DNA from: Flavobacteriales bacterium
GTDB taxonomy: Bacteria; Bacteroidota; Bacteroidia; Flavobacteriales_C; GCA-002722245
Length of the DNA: 64,000 nucleotides
Direction: 5' to 3'
Assembly: GCA_002717515.1 (NCBI GenBank)
Contig: PBEC01000017.1
Span: 73,159-137,158 of the forward strand
A model generated the notes under the pieces. That model saw only the letters and a program-made list of their open reading frames with translations. It did no database searches and was not told where the DNA came from. Shown piece after piece: positions 36,699-45,725 of the stretch. Position 1 is the stretch's first letter. The number at the start of each line of letters is the position of its first letter. A program made the position numbers and the translations under genes.

Positions 36699-38453
36699 TT
36701 AATTTTTTTTAAATTGATATTCAAACAACTTTTTATAATACCCTTCTACCTTGATTAATTCTTTATGAGTTCCTTGTTCAACTTTTTCTCCTTTATCCAT
36801 AACAATAATTTGATTGGCATTTTGAATTGTTGATAATCTGTGAGCAATTACAATTGATGTTCTTCCTTCTGTTAACTTTTCAATTGCCTTTTGAATGAGT
36901 TGTTCCGACTGTGTATCAACTGAAGATGTTGCTTCATCCAAAATTAAGATTTGCGGATCATAAACGTAAGCTCTTAAAAAAGCAAGCAGTTGCCTCTGAC
37001 CAACTGATAAAACGGCACCTCGCTCACGAACTTGGTATGAATAACCTCCTTCTAACCCCATAATAAAGTCATGAACTCCAATAAGCTTTGCCCCCTCAAC
37101 AACTTTTTCTTTGGTTATTTTAGGGTTATTCAAAGTGATATTATTAATAATGGAATCATCAAACAAAAAGACGTCTTGAAGAACAACAGCTGTAACCTTT
37201 CTCAAGTGCCTCAGGGTAAATTGATTAATGTTTATACCATCAACAAGAATAGCTCCTTTTTTAATTTCATAAAACTTTGTGAGAACATTAATTATGGATG
37301 ACTTCCCTGCTCCTGTCGCTCCAACCAAAGCCAATGTTTGACCTTTATCAACATCAAAAGAGACTCCTTTTAAAACATAGGCATCCGGCTTGTATGAAAA
37401 CCAAACATCCTTAAAGGATATATTACCTTTTACTTCAATTGATGAGTTATCACCCTCATCAGAAATGTGTTCATGGGTATCTAAAACATTAAACACCCTA
37501 TTAGCAGCAACCATACCCATTTGAAGAGTATTAAATCGATCTGCAAGTTGACGAATTGGACGGTAAATCATATGAATGAAAAGAATAAAGGCCATTACAT
37601 CTCCAATTTGGACATAACCAGATATGACCCCACGAGCACCCCACCATACCAGCAATGCAATTGATCCTGCGGATAATATTTCAACTACAGGAAAAAAAAC
37701 AGCATTTGCCCAAACGGTTCTTATCCAGGCGTTCTTGTGACTTTCGTTAACCTCCTTGAACCTTCGCATTTCCTCAACCTCTCTATTGAATATTTGAACA
37801 ATACTCATACCGGTGACATGCTCTTGTACAAACGTATTTATTTTTGCTACATTTTTTCTTACATCAATAAACGCTGTTTTAATGGCTTTTTTAAACAAAA
37901 TTGTCGCAACAATTAAAAATGGAACTGGGAGTAAAATAACTAAAGTCAATTTCCAATTGATATAAAACATAAAAACCAAAACCATTATCAATTGAAGAAT
38001 ATCACTTATTATATTTAGTAGACCAGACGAAAATATTTCAGCAATGGTTTGAATATCACTGGTTACCCGAGTAACCAATGTACCAATTGGTGTAGTATCA
38101 AAATACTTTAGTTTAAAGGACACAACATGTCGAAATAACTTTCTTCGTATATTCAGTATTACACTTTGACCCAACCAATTTGCCATGTATGATTGTAAAA
38201 ACTGCATGAATGCATGTAGGCACAAAAGACCGACCAATAAAAGAATTATTTTTTTTAACCCTTCAATATCTCCAAATTGTATTTTATCGTCAACGGCTAT
38301 TTTGACCAGGTAAGTTCGAACTGGGGCCATGAATGATAAAAATATTGTAATCATTGCTGTCGAATAAAATGCTACACGAAAAGGTCGAACATACTTCATT
38401 GTACGCCTTAAAACTAGACTATCAATAGCCTTACCGGTAACCTCTTTACTCAT
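36699..38453 (-). CDS. ABC-type exporter, fused membrane and ATPase domains
   Basis: The 584-residue half-transporter has six membrane helices (AFYSTAMITIFLSFMAPV, IILLLVGLLCLHAF, VLVFMFYINWKLTLVILLPVPFL and others), then an ATPase domain. Walker A is VGATGAGKSS, the signature is LSVGQRQLLAF (a serine-valine variant of LSGGQ), and Walker B is ILILDEATSS. It would work as a homodimer, exporting lipids or drugs; it resembles the MsbA/LmrA group found in Bacteroidota. It overlaps truA by 8 bases and is the last gene of the acylphosphatase-cutA-truA set. Substrate not readable. Confidence 0.93.
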   Translation of the reverse strand: MSKEVTGKAIDSLVLRRTMKYVRPFRVAFYSTAMITIFLSFMAPVRTYLVKIAVDDKIQFGDIEGLKKIILLLVGLLCLHAFMQFLQSYMANWLGQSVILNIRRKLFRHVVSFKLKYFDTTPIGTLVTRVTSDIQTIAEIFSSGLLNIISDILQLIMVLVFMFYINWKLTLVILLPVPFLIVATILFKKAIKTAFIDVRKNVAKINTFVQEHVTGMSIVQIFNREVEEMRRFKEVNESHKNAWIRTVWANAVFFPVVEILSAGSIALLVWWGARGVISGYVQIGDVMAFILFIHMIYRPIRQLADRFNTLQMGMVAANRVFNVLDTHEHISDEGDNSSIEVKGNISFKDVWFSYKPDAYVLKGVSFDVDKGQTLALVGATGAGKSSIINVLTKFYEIKKGAILVDGININQFTLRHLRKVTAVVLQDVFLFDDSIINNITLNNPKITKEKVVEGAKLIGVHDFIMGLEGGYSYQVRERGAVLSVGQRQLLAFLRAYVYDPQILILDEATSSVDTQSEQLIQKAIEKLTEGRTSIVIAHRLSTIQNANQIIVMDKGEKVEQGTHKELIKVEGYYKKLFEYQFKKN

Positions 38454-39207
38454 TGTTTTTATCTTGAATTAATTCTTGAGGATATATGATTCTGTTTAGA
38501 AACAAACCTTGAGGAGGCGCGCTTGAACCTGCTCGACTTCTATCTCTAGCCTCGATTATTTCTTTCATGTCCTGTGGAGATTTTTTACCCAATCCAATTT
38601 CCACTAATGTGCCTACTATTGCACGAACCATATTTCTTAGAAACCGATTAGCGCTTATTGTGAAAACAATTGAATCATCATTCTTTTGCAGGTCAGCTTG
38701 AGTTATCCGACAAAGATTGGTTTTTGCATCTGTGTGAAGCTTCGAAAAAGATGTAAAATCTTCATAGTCGAATAGATAAGCTATGGCTTTTTGCATAGCT
38801 TTTAAATCCAAAGGTTGTCGTACGAACCAATAATTTTCTTTAAATGGATCCTTGGTCAAATTGATATAATATTTATACTGTCGAGAAGTTGCTGAAAATC
38901 GAGCATGAAAATCCTTAAATGCCTCTCTTAATTCAGTGATAGCTATGGAAGAAGGCAAAACAGAGTTTAATTTGTATTTTAAATTTCCAAAATCAACTTC
39001 ATACCCTTTTTCCAAATCGAAATGCAAATAAAAATCGTTTGCATGTACACCTGTATCGGTTCTCCCACAACCTATTACTTTTACATCAAGATTCAATAAC
39101 ATGGTTAACTTTTTCTCAACAGTCTCCTGAATAGTTAAAGAATTGGGCTGTATTTGCCAACCACAATATTCAGATCCATTATATTTCAAACGAGCTAAAA
39201 CTCTCAT
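38446..39207 (-). CDS. truA: tRNA pseudouridine synthase A
   Basis: TruA makes pseudouridine at positions 38-40 of the tRNA anticodon stem. The catalytic Asp51 lies in GCGRTDTGVHA, and the other blocks (RYKYYINL, FTISANRFLRNMVRAIVG, IIEARDRSRAG) are present. Length (253) is normal. Its stop overlaps the start of the ABC exporter by 8 bases. Its start shares one base with the cutA stop (TAATG), so the three are translationally coupled. No defect is seen. Confidence 0.97.
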   Translation of the reverse strand: MRVLARLKYNGSEYCGWQIQPNSLTIQETVEKKLTMLLNLDVKVIGCGRTDTGVHANDFYLHFDLEKGYEVDFGNLKYKLNSVLPSSIAITELREAFKDFHARFSATSRQYKYYINLTKDPFKENYWFVRQPLDLKAMQKAIAYLFDYEDFTSFSKLHTDAKTNLCRITQADLQKNDDSIVFTISANRFLRNMVRAIVGTLVEIGLGKKSPQDMKEIIEARDRSRAGSSAPPQGLFLNRIIYPQELIQDKNNE

Positions 39208-39515
39208 TACTTTATGTACTCATTCAACCAGTTAAGATACTCTTCACTTACATTTTTAGCCGTCCAGCTAAAAACGCATGGAACCTCATATGAATGAATT
39301 TCTTTAATTTTCTTTAAAATGACATCAAATTTTCCCGGTTTTGTTTTGATCAATAGAACTACTTCCTGATCTTCAATAATTTCTCCTTCCCAGAAATAAA
39401 TTGATTCCATACCTGAAAGTATATTTATACAAGCACACAGTTTTTCTTGTATCATTCTTTTGCCTATTTTTTTTGCCTCTTCGTACGATGAACATACTGT
39501 GTAAATAACTTCCAT
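39207..39515 (-). CDS. cutA: CutA-like divalent-cation tolerance protein
   Basis: The 102-residue protein is a trimeric ferredoxin-fold CutA1 homologue: YTVCSSYEEAKKIGKRMIQEKLCACINI, then SIYFWEGEIIEDQEVVLLIKT and IHSYEVPCVFSW. The role in metal tolerance is genetic and its mechanism is uncertain; family members are mostly cytoplasmic. It sits between acylphosphatase and truA with one-base overlaps on both sides. The conserved Cys and His residues are kept. Confidence 0.95.
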   Translation of the reverse strand: MEVIYTVCSSYEEAKKIGKRMIQEKLCACINILSGMESIYFWEGEIIEDQEVVLLIKTKPGKFDVILKKIKEIHSYEVPCVFSWTAKNVSEEYLNWLNEYIK

Positions 39516-39787
39516 TATCTGCGAACTTCAAAAAAATTAAATCCTTTTAGCTTTCCTGGCTCTACGTCTATTCTTGAAACTTTTGCCATAATTGACCCCT
39601 GATACATCCATTCTAAAAACTGATCTGCTTTCATTTGAGTTGTCTCAATTTCAATATAAACAGTACCATCAGGTTGATTAAAGCAGAAGCCATTCACGCT
39701 GTTTTCATTGGCTATTCGTTGTGCAAAGTTTCTGAACCCTACTCCCTGAACTTTACCGTGAACTTTTATGTTTAAATGAATCATCAA
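39515..39787 (-). CDS. acyP: Acylphosphatase
   Basis: The 90-residue enzyme hydrolyses acyl phosphates. The catalytic Arg19 lies in GKVQGVGFRNF and the catalytic Asn37 in GFCFNQPDG. The length is typical. It begins MMIHLN; the start could equally be the second Met. It is the first gene of a tightly overlapping unit with cutA, truA and the ABC exporter. There is a 109-base gap to the divergent phosphodiesterase, so the promoter for the row should be in it. Confidence 0.96.
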   Translation of the reverse strand: MMIHLNIKVHGKVQGVGFRNFAQRIANENSVNGFCFNQPDGTVYIEIETTQMKADQFLEWMYQGSIMAKVSRIDVEPGKLKGFNFFEVRR

Positions 39788-39896
39788 CCTAACAACAAAA
39801 GTATTAATTTAGAACGGCATTAAGTTCAAACACGAGAGAAATGATTCGATATTTTATAGTTCAAGATTATGTTTTTAACTCAAAAAACAAGAAATC

Positions 39897-40400
39897 ATGA
39901 CAAAAGTGCTTATTATGTCCGATACTCACTCGTTTCTTGACCCACGATTAAAAAAACATATAAAAAATTCTGATGTTGTATGGCACGCAGGAGATATTGG
40001 AAAAATAGAAGTTATGGATAAAATAAAATCCATGAAGCCAATCATTGCCGTTCACGGCAATATTGATGATTGTATTGTTAAATCTGAATATCCAAAAACT
40101 CAAATTTTTAAAATTCATGGAAAAAAAGTTGTAATTACCCACATAGCAGGCTATCCGGGTAGATATAATGGTAAAGCCTTAAACATTATAAAAAATGAAC
40201 AACCGGATATTTTCGTTTGTGGTCACTCACATATTTTAAAAGTGATGTATGACCAAAAACTAAAACATCTTCACATAAATCCTGGTGCATCAGGAAAACA
40301 TGGTTTTCATAAACTTCAAACTGCTGTAAAACTAGAAATCCTTACTAATGGAGATGTCCAAAATTGTGAAATAATAGAACTTACAAATTCATTAAAATAA
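39897..40400 (+). CDS. YfcE/MJ0936-type metallophosphoesterase
   Basis: The 167-residue calcineurin-fold phosphodiesterase has the metal-binding motifs SDTHSF, WHAGDIG, VHGNIDD, THIAGYPG and CGHSHI, so the two-metal site looks intact. Such enzymes hydrolyse cyclic or linear phosphodiesters in vitro; the natural substrate is often unclear. The final block NPGASGKHGFHK is typical for the family. It is the only plus-strand gene between 33 and 45 kb, divergent from acyP, and convergent with rarA. No partner gene. Confidence 0.92.
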   Translation: MTKVLIMSDTHSFLDPRLKKHIKNSDVVWHAGDIGKIEVMDKIKSMKPIIAVHGNIDDCIVKSEYPKTQIFKIHGKKVVITHIAGYPGRYNGKALNIIKNEQPDIFVCGHSHILKVMYDQKLKHLHINPGASGKHGFHKLQTAVKLEILTNGDVQNCEIIELTNSLK

Positions 40401-40511
40401 TATAGGCGATGTAGCAAACTTGAATCATTTTACGGACAGTCGTCACAGATTCGTTTTTGTTTGAAATTATTCTTGTGTAGGCAAAAACTTATAGTTTTTA
40501 GGTATTCTTTT

Positions 40512-41783
40512 CTAGTACTTCCCTTTCCAAAGCTTCGTGAGCCATTCTTTTATGAGTGTTTCCTTTTTATTTACACCTGGATCATACAACTTAGTGCCGG
40601 ACAATTCTGCTGGAAAAAATTCCTGATCAATAAAATTATCTGTTCCTGAATGAGAATATTGATAACCTTTACCGTATCCCATATTCTCCATTAATTGAGT
40701 TGGAGCATTTCTCAAATGCAAAGGAATAGGTAAATCTCCTGTTTCTTTTACAATTTTTTGAGCATTTTTGATAGCCTCGTAAGCACTATTACTTTTAGGT
40801 GATGTCGTCAAATAAATTGTACATTGAGAAAGAGCTATTCTACACTCAGGATAGCCTATGTTTTTCACAGCATCAAAACAAGCATTTGCCATGACCAAAG
40901 CAGTTGGGTTTGCCATACCAATATCCTCACTTGCCGAAATTACCAACCTACGTGCAATAAATTTTGCATCTTCACCTCCTTCAATCATTCTTGCTAAATA
41001 ATAAAGAGCAGCATTGGGATCACTTCCTCGAATTGATTTTATAAATGCAGATGCTATATCATAATGATTTTCACCTGCCTTATCATAGATAGCGAGGTTC
41101 TTTTGAACATGCTGTTGAACTATATCATTTGAAATTTCAATTTTTTCTCCTCCAATCGAATTAACTACCAACTCAAAATTATTCAGTAGTTTCCTCGCGT
41201 CACCTCCACTCAATTTAATTAAGGCATCTGTTTCATTTAAAATGATAGTTTTTTGTGACAACAAAACATCATTATCAATTGCTTTAGTCAACAACTCTTC
41301 CAACTCAAAATTAGAATGATGGTTTAAAACATAAACCTGAGACCTCGAAAGAAGTGCTGAAATGACCTCGAAAGAAGGATTTTCTGTAGTTGCACCAATT
41401 AGGGTAATCGTACCTTTTTCTACGGCACCCAGAAGAGAATCCTGTTGGGACTTACTAAATCGATGTATTTCATCAATAAATAAAACAGGAGATTTACCTC
41501 CATTAAACAAACCATTGGATTCTGCTTTATTAATTACATCTCTTACATCCTTAACCCCTGAATTAATAGCACTAAGTGTATAAAAAGGACGATCCAACTG
41601 TTTGCAAATAATATGAGCTAATGTCGTTTTACCGACCCCTGGAGGCCCCCAAAAAATCATACTTGGCAAGAGATTGCTTTTAAGAGCTAATCGAATAGGG
41701 CCACTCTTTCCAACAAGATGATCTTGACCTAAAAAATCATCTAAAGTTTGCGGACGTAATCTTTCTGCAAGAGGCTGATTCAT
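40512..41783 (-). CDS. rarA: Replication-associated recombination ATPase RarA
   Basis: RarA (MgsA) is a AAA+ clamp-loader-like ATPase acting at stalled replication forks. The 423-residue protein has Walker A GPPGVGKTT at 46-54, Walker B LFIDEIHRFSKSQQD, sensor 1 GATTENPSF and the RarA-specific C-terminal block (RGSDPNAALYYLARM, ASEDIGMANP). The start is MNQPLAERLRPQTLDDFLGQ as in the family. The ATG overlaps the stop of the lipoprotein gene by four bases (ATGA). All motifs are intact. Confidence 0.97.
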   Translation of the reverse strand: MNQPLAERLRPQTLDDFLGQDHLVGKSGPIRLALKSNLLPSMIFWGPPGVGKTTLAHIICKQLDRPFYTLSAINSGVKDVRDVINKAESNGLFNGGKSPVLFIDEIHRFSKSQQDSLLGAVEKGTITLIGATTENPSFEVISALLSRSQVYVLNHHSNFELEELLTKAIDNDVLLSQKTIILNETDALIKLSGGDARKLLNNFELVVNSIGGEKIEISNDIVQQHVQKNLAIYDKAGENHYDIASAFIKSIRGSDPNAALYYLARMIEGGEDAKFIARRLVISASEDIGMANPTALVMANACFDAVKNIGYPECRIALSQCTIYLTTSPKSNSAYEAIKNAQKIVKETGDLPIPLHLRNAPTQLMENMGYGKGYQYSHSGTDNFIDQEFFPAELSGTKLYDPGVNKKETLIKEWLTKLWKGKY

Positions 41784-42259
41784 TTTGAAACCTTCTTAAA
41801 AATAAACTTTTGATTGCGTTTCATCTCAGACACTTCCAAAACAGAGTCGTTGAGTTTCTTAATAACGGTGGTATCAACTGAAAACTTTTGTGTATTGGGG
41901 TATTTTTGGAACAAAAAAGTATCGGAAACCCACCATTTTCCCTTTACATTAATAGCACTCATCGAAAAACTGGAATCTTCATTATATATTGCAAAAACAT
42001 TTTGATCTCCTTGTTTTGAGAGGCCATCTGAAATTCTTTCTTCCACAAGCCAGGTTCCAACCAGATATTGAGCTGCTGTTGCGTTTGAATTAACCGAAAC
42101 TTCACTTGAATCAAAAGCGTCTTTGACAACTGAATCCGTGTTAACAACTTCTGTTACAGGAAGAGCCATTTCTCCTTTTAGGTCAGCAGTATTAGTGTTG
42201 CAATTCCACAAAAAAGAAATTGTAAGTAAACTAAGAATATTATGCTTTAAATTTCCCAT
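41780..42259 (-). CDS. Hypothetical lipoprotein
   Basis: The protein (159 residues from the ATG at 42259) has a signal peptide with a lipobox-type cysteine (LLTISFLWNCN). A Ser/Thr/Asp-rich linker follows, then a C-terminal domain (AAQYLVGTWLVEERI, GKWWVSDTFLFQKYP, NQKFIFKKVSK) that has the layout of small lipocalin-like or META-type beta domains. An upstream in-frame ATG at 42268 would add three residues. Its 5' end overlaps the bestrophin gene by 20 bases and its 3' end overlaps rarA by four, so the three are coupled. Function unknown. Confidence 0.75.
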   Translation of the reverse strand: MGNLKHNILSLLTISFLWNCNTNTADLKGEMALPVTEVVNTDSVVKDAFDSSEVSVNSNATAAQYLVGTWLVEERISDGLSKQGDQNVFAIYNEDSSFSMSAINVKGKWWVSDTFLFQKYPNTQKFSVDTTVIKKLNDSVLEVSEMKRNQKFIFKKVSK

Positions 42260-43100
42260 GGATTTCATCGATATTCCCTTCTATTTTATCTTGTAATTCA
42301 TCAAAAGGTAAATCATTGACATCCTTTCCAAAAGGATCCTCTATTTCTTCTCCAATCAATTCAATGCCAATCATTGTAAAAAAGACCAGCATCATCAATG
42401 GAATGCTCCACCAATGAAGTGACTTTACAAACCCGAAAGGGAGGGTAATCAAATATATGAGTAAAATTCTTTTGAGGTGTATCGCATAACCAAAGGGTAT
42501 AGGAGTATTTCTAATTCGTTCACATGCTCCCTGAATATTCGATAATTTTTCAATTTCGTTTTCCAAAACAAGAAGCTGCTCCCCTGTTATTGAACCTGAT
42601 TTCAAAGCTGCAACCACTTTTTTACTCATTTGATCCAAAAGGTAGTTTGGTTTATGATCTGCACGATTAATCCCTTCTTTCATCCAATCAGGACATAGTC
42701 GGTCGAGTTCAGCATACTCTTGTTTTCGTAAGTGTTCTTTAAGAACATAAGTATATATTTTAATAAGTTCAGTGAATTGAACATCTTCAAGATATCCTTC
42801 AACCTTCATTGCGAAGTGACGAGTTGTATTTACCAACATTCCCAATTGCTTCCTACCTTCCCACCATCGATCGTATGCCGTATTTGTTCTAAAAACCAAC
42901 AAAAGACCAATCACCAAACCTAAAACCGTATGAAATGTAGGCGATATATTAAACGCTTCAAGGGGATAGTTGGCATATAAAAAGTTTAACCCTGTTGTTA
43001 AAAGCCCATAAAAAAATATGCTCCAAAGCATACCTTCAAAAAAATATCCACTTGGTTTAAACAAAAACCTCCACCAAATTTTACTATTGTAATTAAGCAT
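42240..43100 (-). CDS. Bestrophin-family anion channel-like protein
   Basis: The 286-residue protein matches bacterial bestrophins: LVIGLLLVFRTNTAYDRWWEGRKQ is the signature, and helices lie at MLWSIFFYGLLTTGLNFL, TVLGLVIGLLLVF and LLIYLITLPFGFVKSLHWWSI. The RxNTAYxRWWE block forms part of the pentameric channel neck. Prokaryotic members of the family conduct cations or anions; selectivity cannot be read here. It leads a unit with the lipoprotein and rarA genes. The length is typical of the bacterial form. Confidence 0.93.
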   Translation of the reverse strand: MLNYNSKIWWRFLFKPSGYFFEGMLWSIFFYGLLTTGLNFLYANYPLEAFNISPTFHTVLGLVIGLLLVFRTNTAYDRWWEGRKQLGMLVNTTRHFAMKVEGYLEDVQFTELIKIYTYVLKEHLRKQEYAELDRLCPDWMKEGINRADHKPNYLLDQMSKKVVAALKSGSITGEQLLVLENEIEKLSNIQGACERIRNTPIPFGYAIHLKRILLIYLITLPFGFVKSLHWWSIPLMMLVFFTMIGIELIGEEIEDPFGKDVNDLPFDELQDKIEGNIDEIHGKFKA

Positions 43101-43207
43101 ATTTAAAGAAATACAGTATTAAAATTTAAGTTAGTAAAACAAAACCTGAAATGAGAATTACGCGCAAAATTTAACGAAAAAATGATTTTTAATGATAAAT
43201 AAAAGAA

Positions 43208-44308
43208 TCAATTTTTCAAATGCTTCTTAATTTCATTCGCTAAGTTGATGATTTCATTTTCTGTATTGAAAGTATGAATACATATCCTTATTCTTTCCTT
43301 TCCTTTTTTCACCGTTGGACTCAAAACCGGCCTTACATCAAAACCTGAATCAACCAACAATCCAGAAACATTCTTTACAACCTCGTTACCCGGAAAAAGA
43401 ACACATTGTATTGCTGAATCACTTGATATTAGGCACTTGGATTCTTTTTTAGAAAATTGAGCTTTAAACAAACTTATATTTTGCAATAAATTTAAACTCA
43501 AAGTTCCACTTTTTAACTCACCATAACTGTTACTTAGTGATTGAATTGTATGAGGTGGTAACGCAGTGGTATAAATAAAGCTTCTACAAAAATTTATCAA
43601 AAAACTTTTAACCGTAGCATCAGATAAAACCGCAGCGCCATGTGCACCAATTGCCTTTCCAAACGTAACGATTCTTATCGGAACTCTATCCTCTATACCT
43701 AAAGATTGAACTAAACCTTCCCCACACTTTCCAAAAACACCAATGCTATGTGCTTCATCCACTACTAAAATCAAACCTTCTTGATTACAAAAATTTGCCA
43801 AATCCAACAAAGGCGCTGAATCTCCATCCATTGAATAAACCCCCTCTACAACAACATAAACATCTCCCTCAGCGTGCTTTAATTTTTTATTAAGATCATC
43901 AATACTATTGTGCTTAAACGAATAAGATTTTGCAAAAGAAAGACGCATTCCATCTTTAACAGACGCATGAATTAGCTCATCGTAGAGTATAGTATCTCCT
44001 TTTTGAGGAACCGATGAAAAAAAACCTACGTTTGCATTATATCCTGAATTGAACATTAATGCACTCTCGCATTTGTGAAATTCAGATAAAAACTTTTCAA
44101 ATTGTTCTATCTCAGGATAATTTCCTGCCAATAAACGAGAGCCACCACTTCCTTTGACCTGAATACCATTGAATTCATCTCCTCCTTTAGACAACCCCAG
44201 GTAATCATTCGAAGAAAAATCGATGAGACCTCTGCGATTACTTAAAAAACGAAAAGCATTTGCTTCCTCTCTTTGAGTCAACAAATGCTTTTGTTTTTTG
44301 AATTTCAT
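43208..44308 (-). CDS. bioF: 8-amino-7-oxononanoate synthase (or close AOS-family relative)
   Basis: This PLP enzyme joins pimeloyl-thioester and L-alanine in biotin synthesis. Motifs visible are IDFSSNDYLGLS, GSGGSRLLAGN, the cofactor-binding VDEAHSIGVFG, and the PLP lysine in VTFGKAIGAHGAAV. Length (366) is slightly short but complete. It starts 15 bases after the bioB stop, so bioB-bioF form an operon. That context supports biotin rather than serine palmitoyl or KBL functions. bioA, bioC, bioD and bioH are not in the window. Confidence 0.93.
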   Translation of the reverse strand: MKFKKQKHLLTQREEANAFRFLSNRRGLIDFSSNDYLGLSKGGDEFNGIQVKGSGGSRLLAGNYPEIEQFEKFLSEFHKCESALMFNSGYNANVGFFSSVPQKGDTILYDELIHASVKDGMRLSFAKSYSFKHNSIDDLNKKLKHAEGDVYVVVEGVYSMDGDSAPLLDLANFCNQEGLILVVDEAHSIGVFGKCGEGLVQSLGIEDRVPIRIVTFGKAIGAHGAAVLSDATVKSFLINFCRSFIYTTALPPHTIQSLSNSYGELKSGTLSLNLLQNISLFKAQFSKKESKCLISSDSAIQCVLFPGNEVVKNVSGLLVDSGFDVRPVLSPTVKKGKERIRICIHTFNTENEIINLANEIKKHLKN

Positions 44309-44323
44309 GATTTAAATGAAGAA

Positions 44324-45382
44324 TTATTTGGAAGCCATTTCTTTCTTCCATTCACGGACCCTAGCCTCCATCTTAGCTTTAGCAGAGTTCTCCTTATATC
44401 TTTCATTAACTACTGGTTGCTCACCGTCTTCAAAAGGCATCTTAGGACTGAGTCCTAAATTCTTGAATAGTATTTTATCGGCTTTGAACTCAGGGTTATC
44501 AGTAGTAAGCAAAGTTTCACCAGCAAAAATAGAATTAGCGCCCGCCATAAAACACATAGCCTGAGCCTCATCACTCAATTCGAGTCTTCCTGCTGAAAGC
44601 CTAACGGCACTCTTCGGCATCATTATTCTGGCTATTGATACCATTTTTATTAAATCCCAAGAAGGAACTCTATCGTTTTCTGCTAAAGGAGTTCCTTCAA
44701 CGGGAACTAGCGTGTTAATAGGAACTGATTCTGGATGCTTTGGATAATTTGCCAAAGTAATAAGCATATTAATCCTGTCTTTTTTCTCTTCTCCCAAACC
44801 AATAATTCCTCCTGAACATAATGAAACTCCAGCTTTTCTAACAGATTTATGCGTGTCCAAGCGGTCATTAAAAGTTCTGGTAGAAATTATTTCTTCATAT
44901 TTTTCTTCAGAAGTATCAATGTTATGGTTGTATGCATAAAGCCCAGCATCTTTTAAACGTTGGGCTTGCTCATCGTTCAACATACCTAGAGTACAACAAA
45001 CCTCCATATCCATTTCGTTTATTCCTCTGACCATTTCAAGTACATTGTCGAAATCTCTATTATCTCTGACTTCTCTCCATGCTGCTCCCAAACACATTCT
45101 TGAAGCACCACCCTCCTTTGCTTTTTTTGCCTGACTGATAACATCTTCAGGCTTCATTAATTTTTGTGCTTCAACATCTGTGTGATATCTTGCTGCCTGA
45201 GGACAATAGGAACAATCCTCGGGACAGCCTCCAGTTTTTATGGATACCAATGAGGATATTTGAACTTGTTTAGAATCGTGGAACTCTCTGTGAATACCAG
45301 CTGCTTTGTAAACTAAATCCAGAAGAGGCATATCGTAAAGTTGACTTACCTCGCTATATTTCCAATCGTGACGAATGTCCAT
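44324..45382 (-). CDS. bioB: Biotin synthase
   Basis: BioB is the radical-SAM enzyme that inserts sulfur into dethiobiotin. The [4Fe-4S] motif CxxxCxxC reads CPEDCSYC in KTGGCPEDCSYCPQAARY, followed by the SAM site and the [2Fe-2S]-associated cysteines (MCLGAAWRE, EVCCTLG). I start at ATG 45382, giving MDIRHDWKYSEVS. An open TTG seven codons upstream is unlikely. A minus-strand box TATATTTG (complement of 45401-45408) lies 18 bases before the ATG. It is co-transcribed with bioF. No BirA-like operator was recognised. Confidence 0.96.
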   Translation of the reverse strand: MDIRHDWKYSEVSQLYDMPLLDLVYKAAGIHREFHDSKQVQISSLVSIKTGGCPEDCSYCPQAARYHTDVEAQKLMKPEDVISQAKKAKEGGASRMCLGAAWREVRDNRDFDNVLEMVRGINEMDMEVCCTLGMLNDEQAQRLKDAGLYAYNHNIDTSEEKYEEIISTRTFNDRLDTHKSVRKAGVSLCSGGIIGLGEEKKDRINMLITLANYPKHPESVPINTLVPVEGTPLAENDRVPSWDLIKMVSIARIMMPKSAVRLSAGRLELSDEAQAMCFMAGANSIFAGETLLTTDNPEFKADKILFKNLGLSPKMPFEDGEQPVVNERYKENSAKAKMEARVREWKKEMASK

Positions 45383-45400
45383 AACATTTACTTTATGAAA

Positions 45401-45408
45401 CAAATATA
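45401..45408 (-). promoter_or_regulatory. -7 box upstream of bioB
   Basis: On the minus strand TATATTTG (complement of 45401-45408) matches TAnnTTTG; the -33 element is unclear. Confidence 0.5.
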
Positions 45409-45537
45409 AACTTCTGTCGATTTAAATCCTAACAGTAAAGGTGTCTAATAATTGTTTTTTGTTAACATTCAGACTAAAAATATTTTTCAAATTGAGGAAA
45501 CTAATTTCTTTTTATGAGAACGTTTATTAGCAAAAAC

Positions 45538-45566
45538 AAAAAAGCGGATGAAACATCCGCTTTTTT
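45538..45566 (-). terminator. Terminator of tRNA-His
   Basis: GCGGATG/CATCCGC (7 bp, 45544-45550 and 45554-45560, 3-base loop) is flanked by six A and six T, giving an extended 13-bp hairpin. It is close to the 3' end of the tRNA on the minus strand and could work in both directions. Confidence 0.9.
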
Positions 45567-45567
45567 G

Positions 45568-45642
45568 GGCGAAGTATGGGATTCGAACCCACGACCCCTG
45601 GAACCACAAACCAGTGCTCTAACCAACTGAGCTAACATCGCC
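45568..45642 (-). tRNA. tRNA-His (GTG)
   Basis: The minus strand folds as a cloverleaf: acceptor stem, D arm with AGCTCAGTTGG, anticodon arm with loop TTGTGGT (anticodon GTG), and T arm with GGTTCGAATCC. The gene encodes the extra G at position -1, which pairs with discriminator C73, as required by histidyl-tRNA synthetase. CCA is not encoded. Length is 75 with G-1. Small mismatches sit in the acceptor and anticodon stems. A terminator follows at once, so it is a single-gene unit. hisS is in the same window (62028-63365). Confidence 0.97.
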
Positions 45643-45725
45643 ATTTTGTGGGATGCAAAGATAACAAAAAACTTTTCTTGAAAGCAAAATTTCTATTAAA
45701 ACCTAATTTGTAACTTTATTTCATA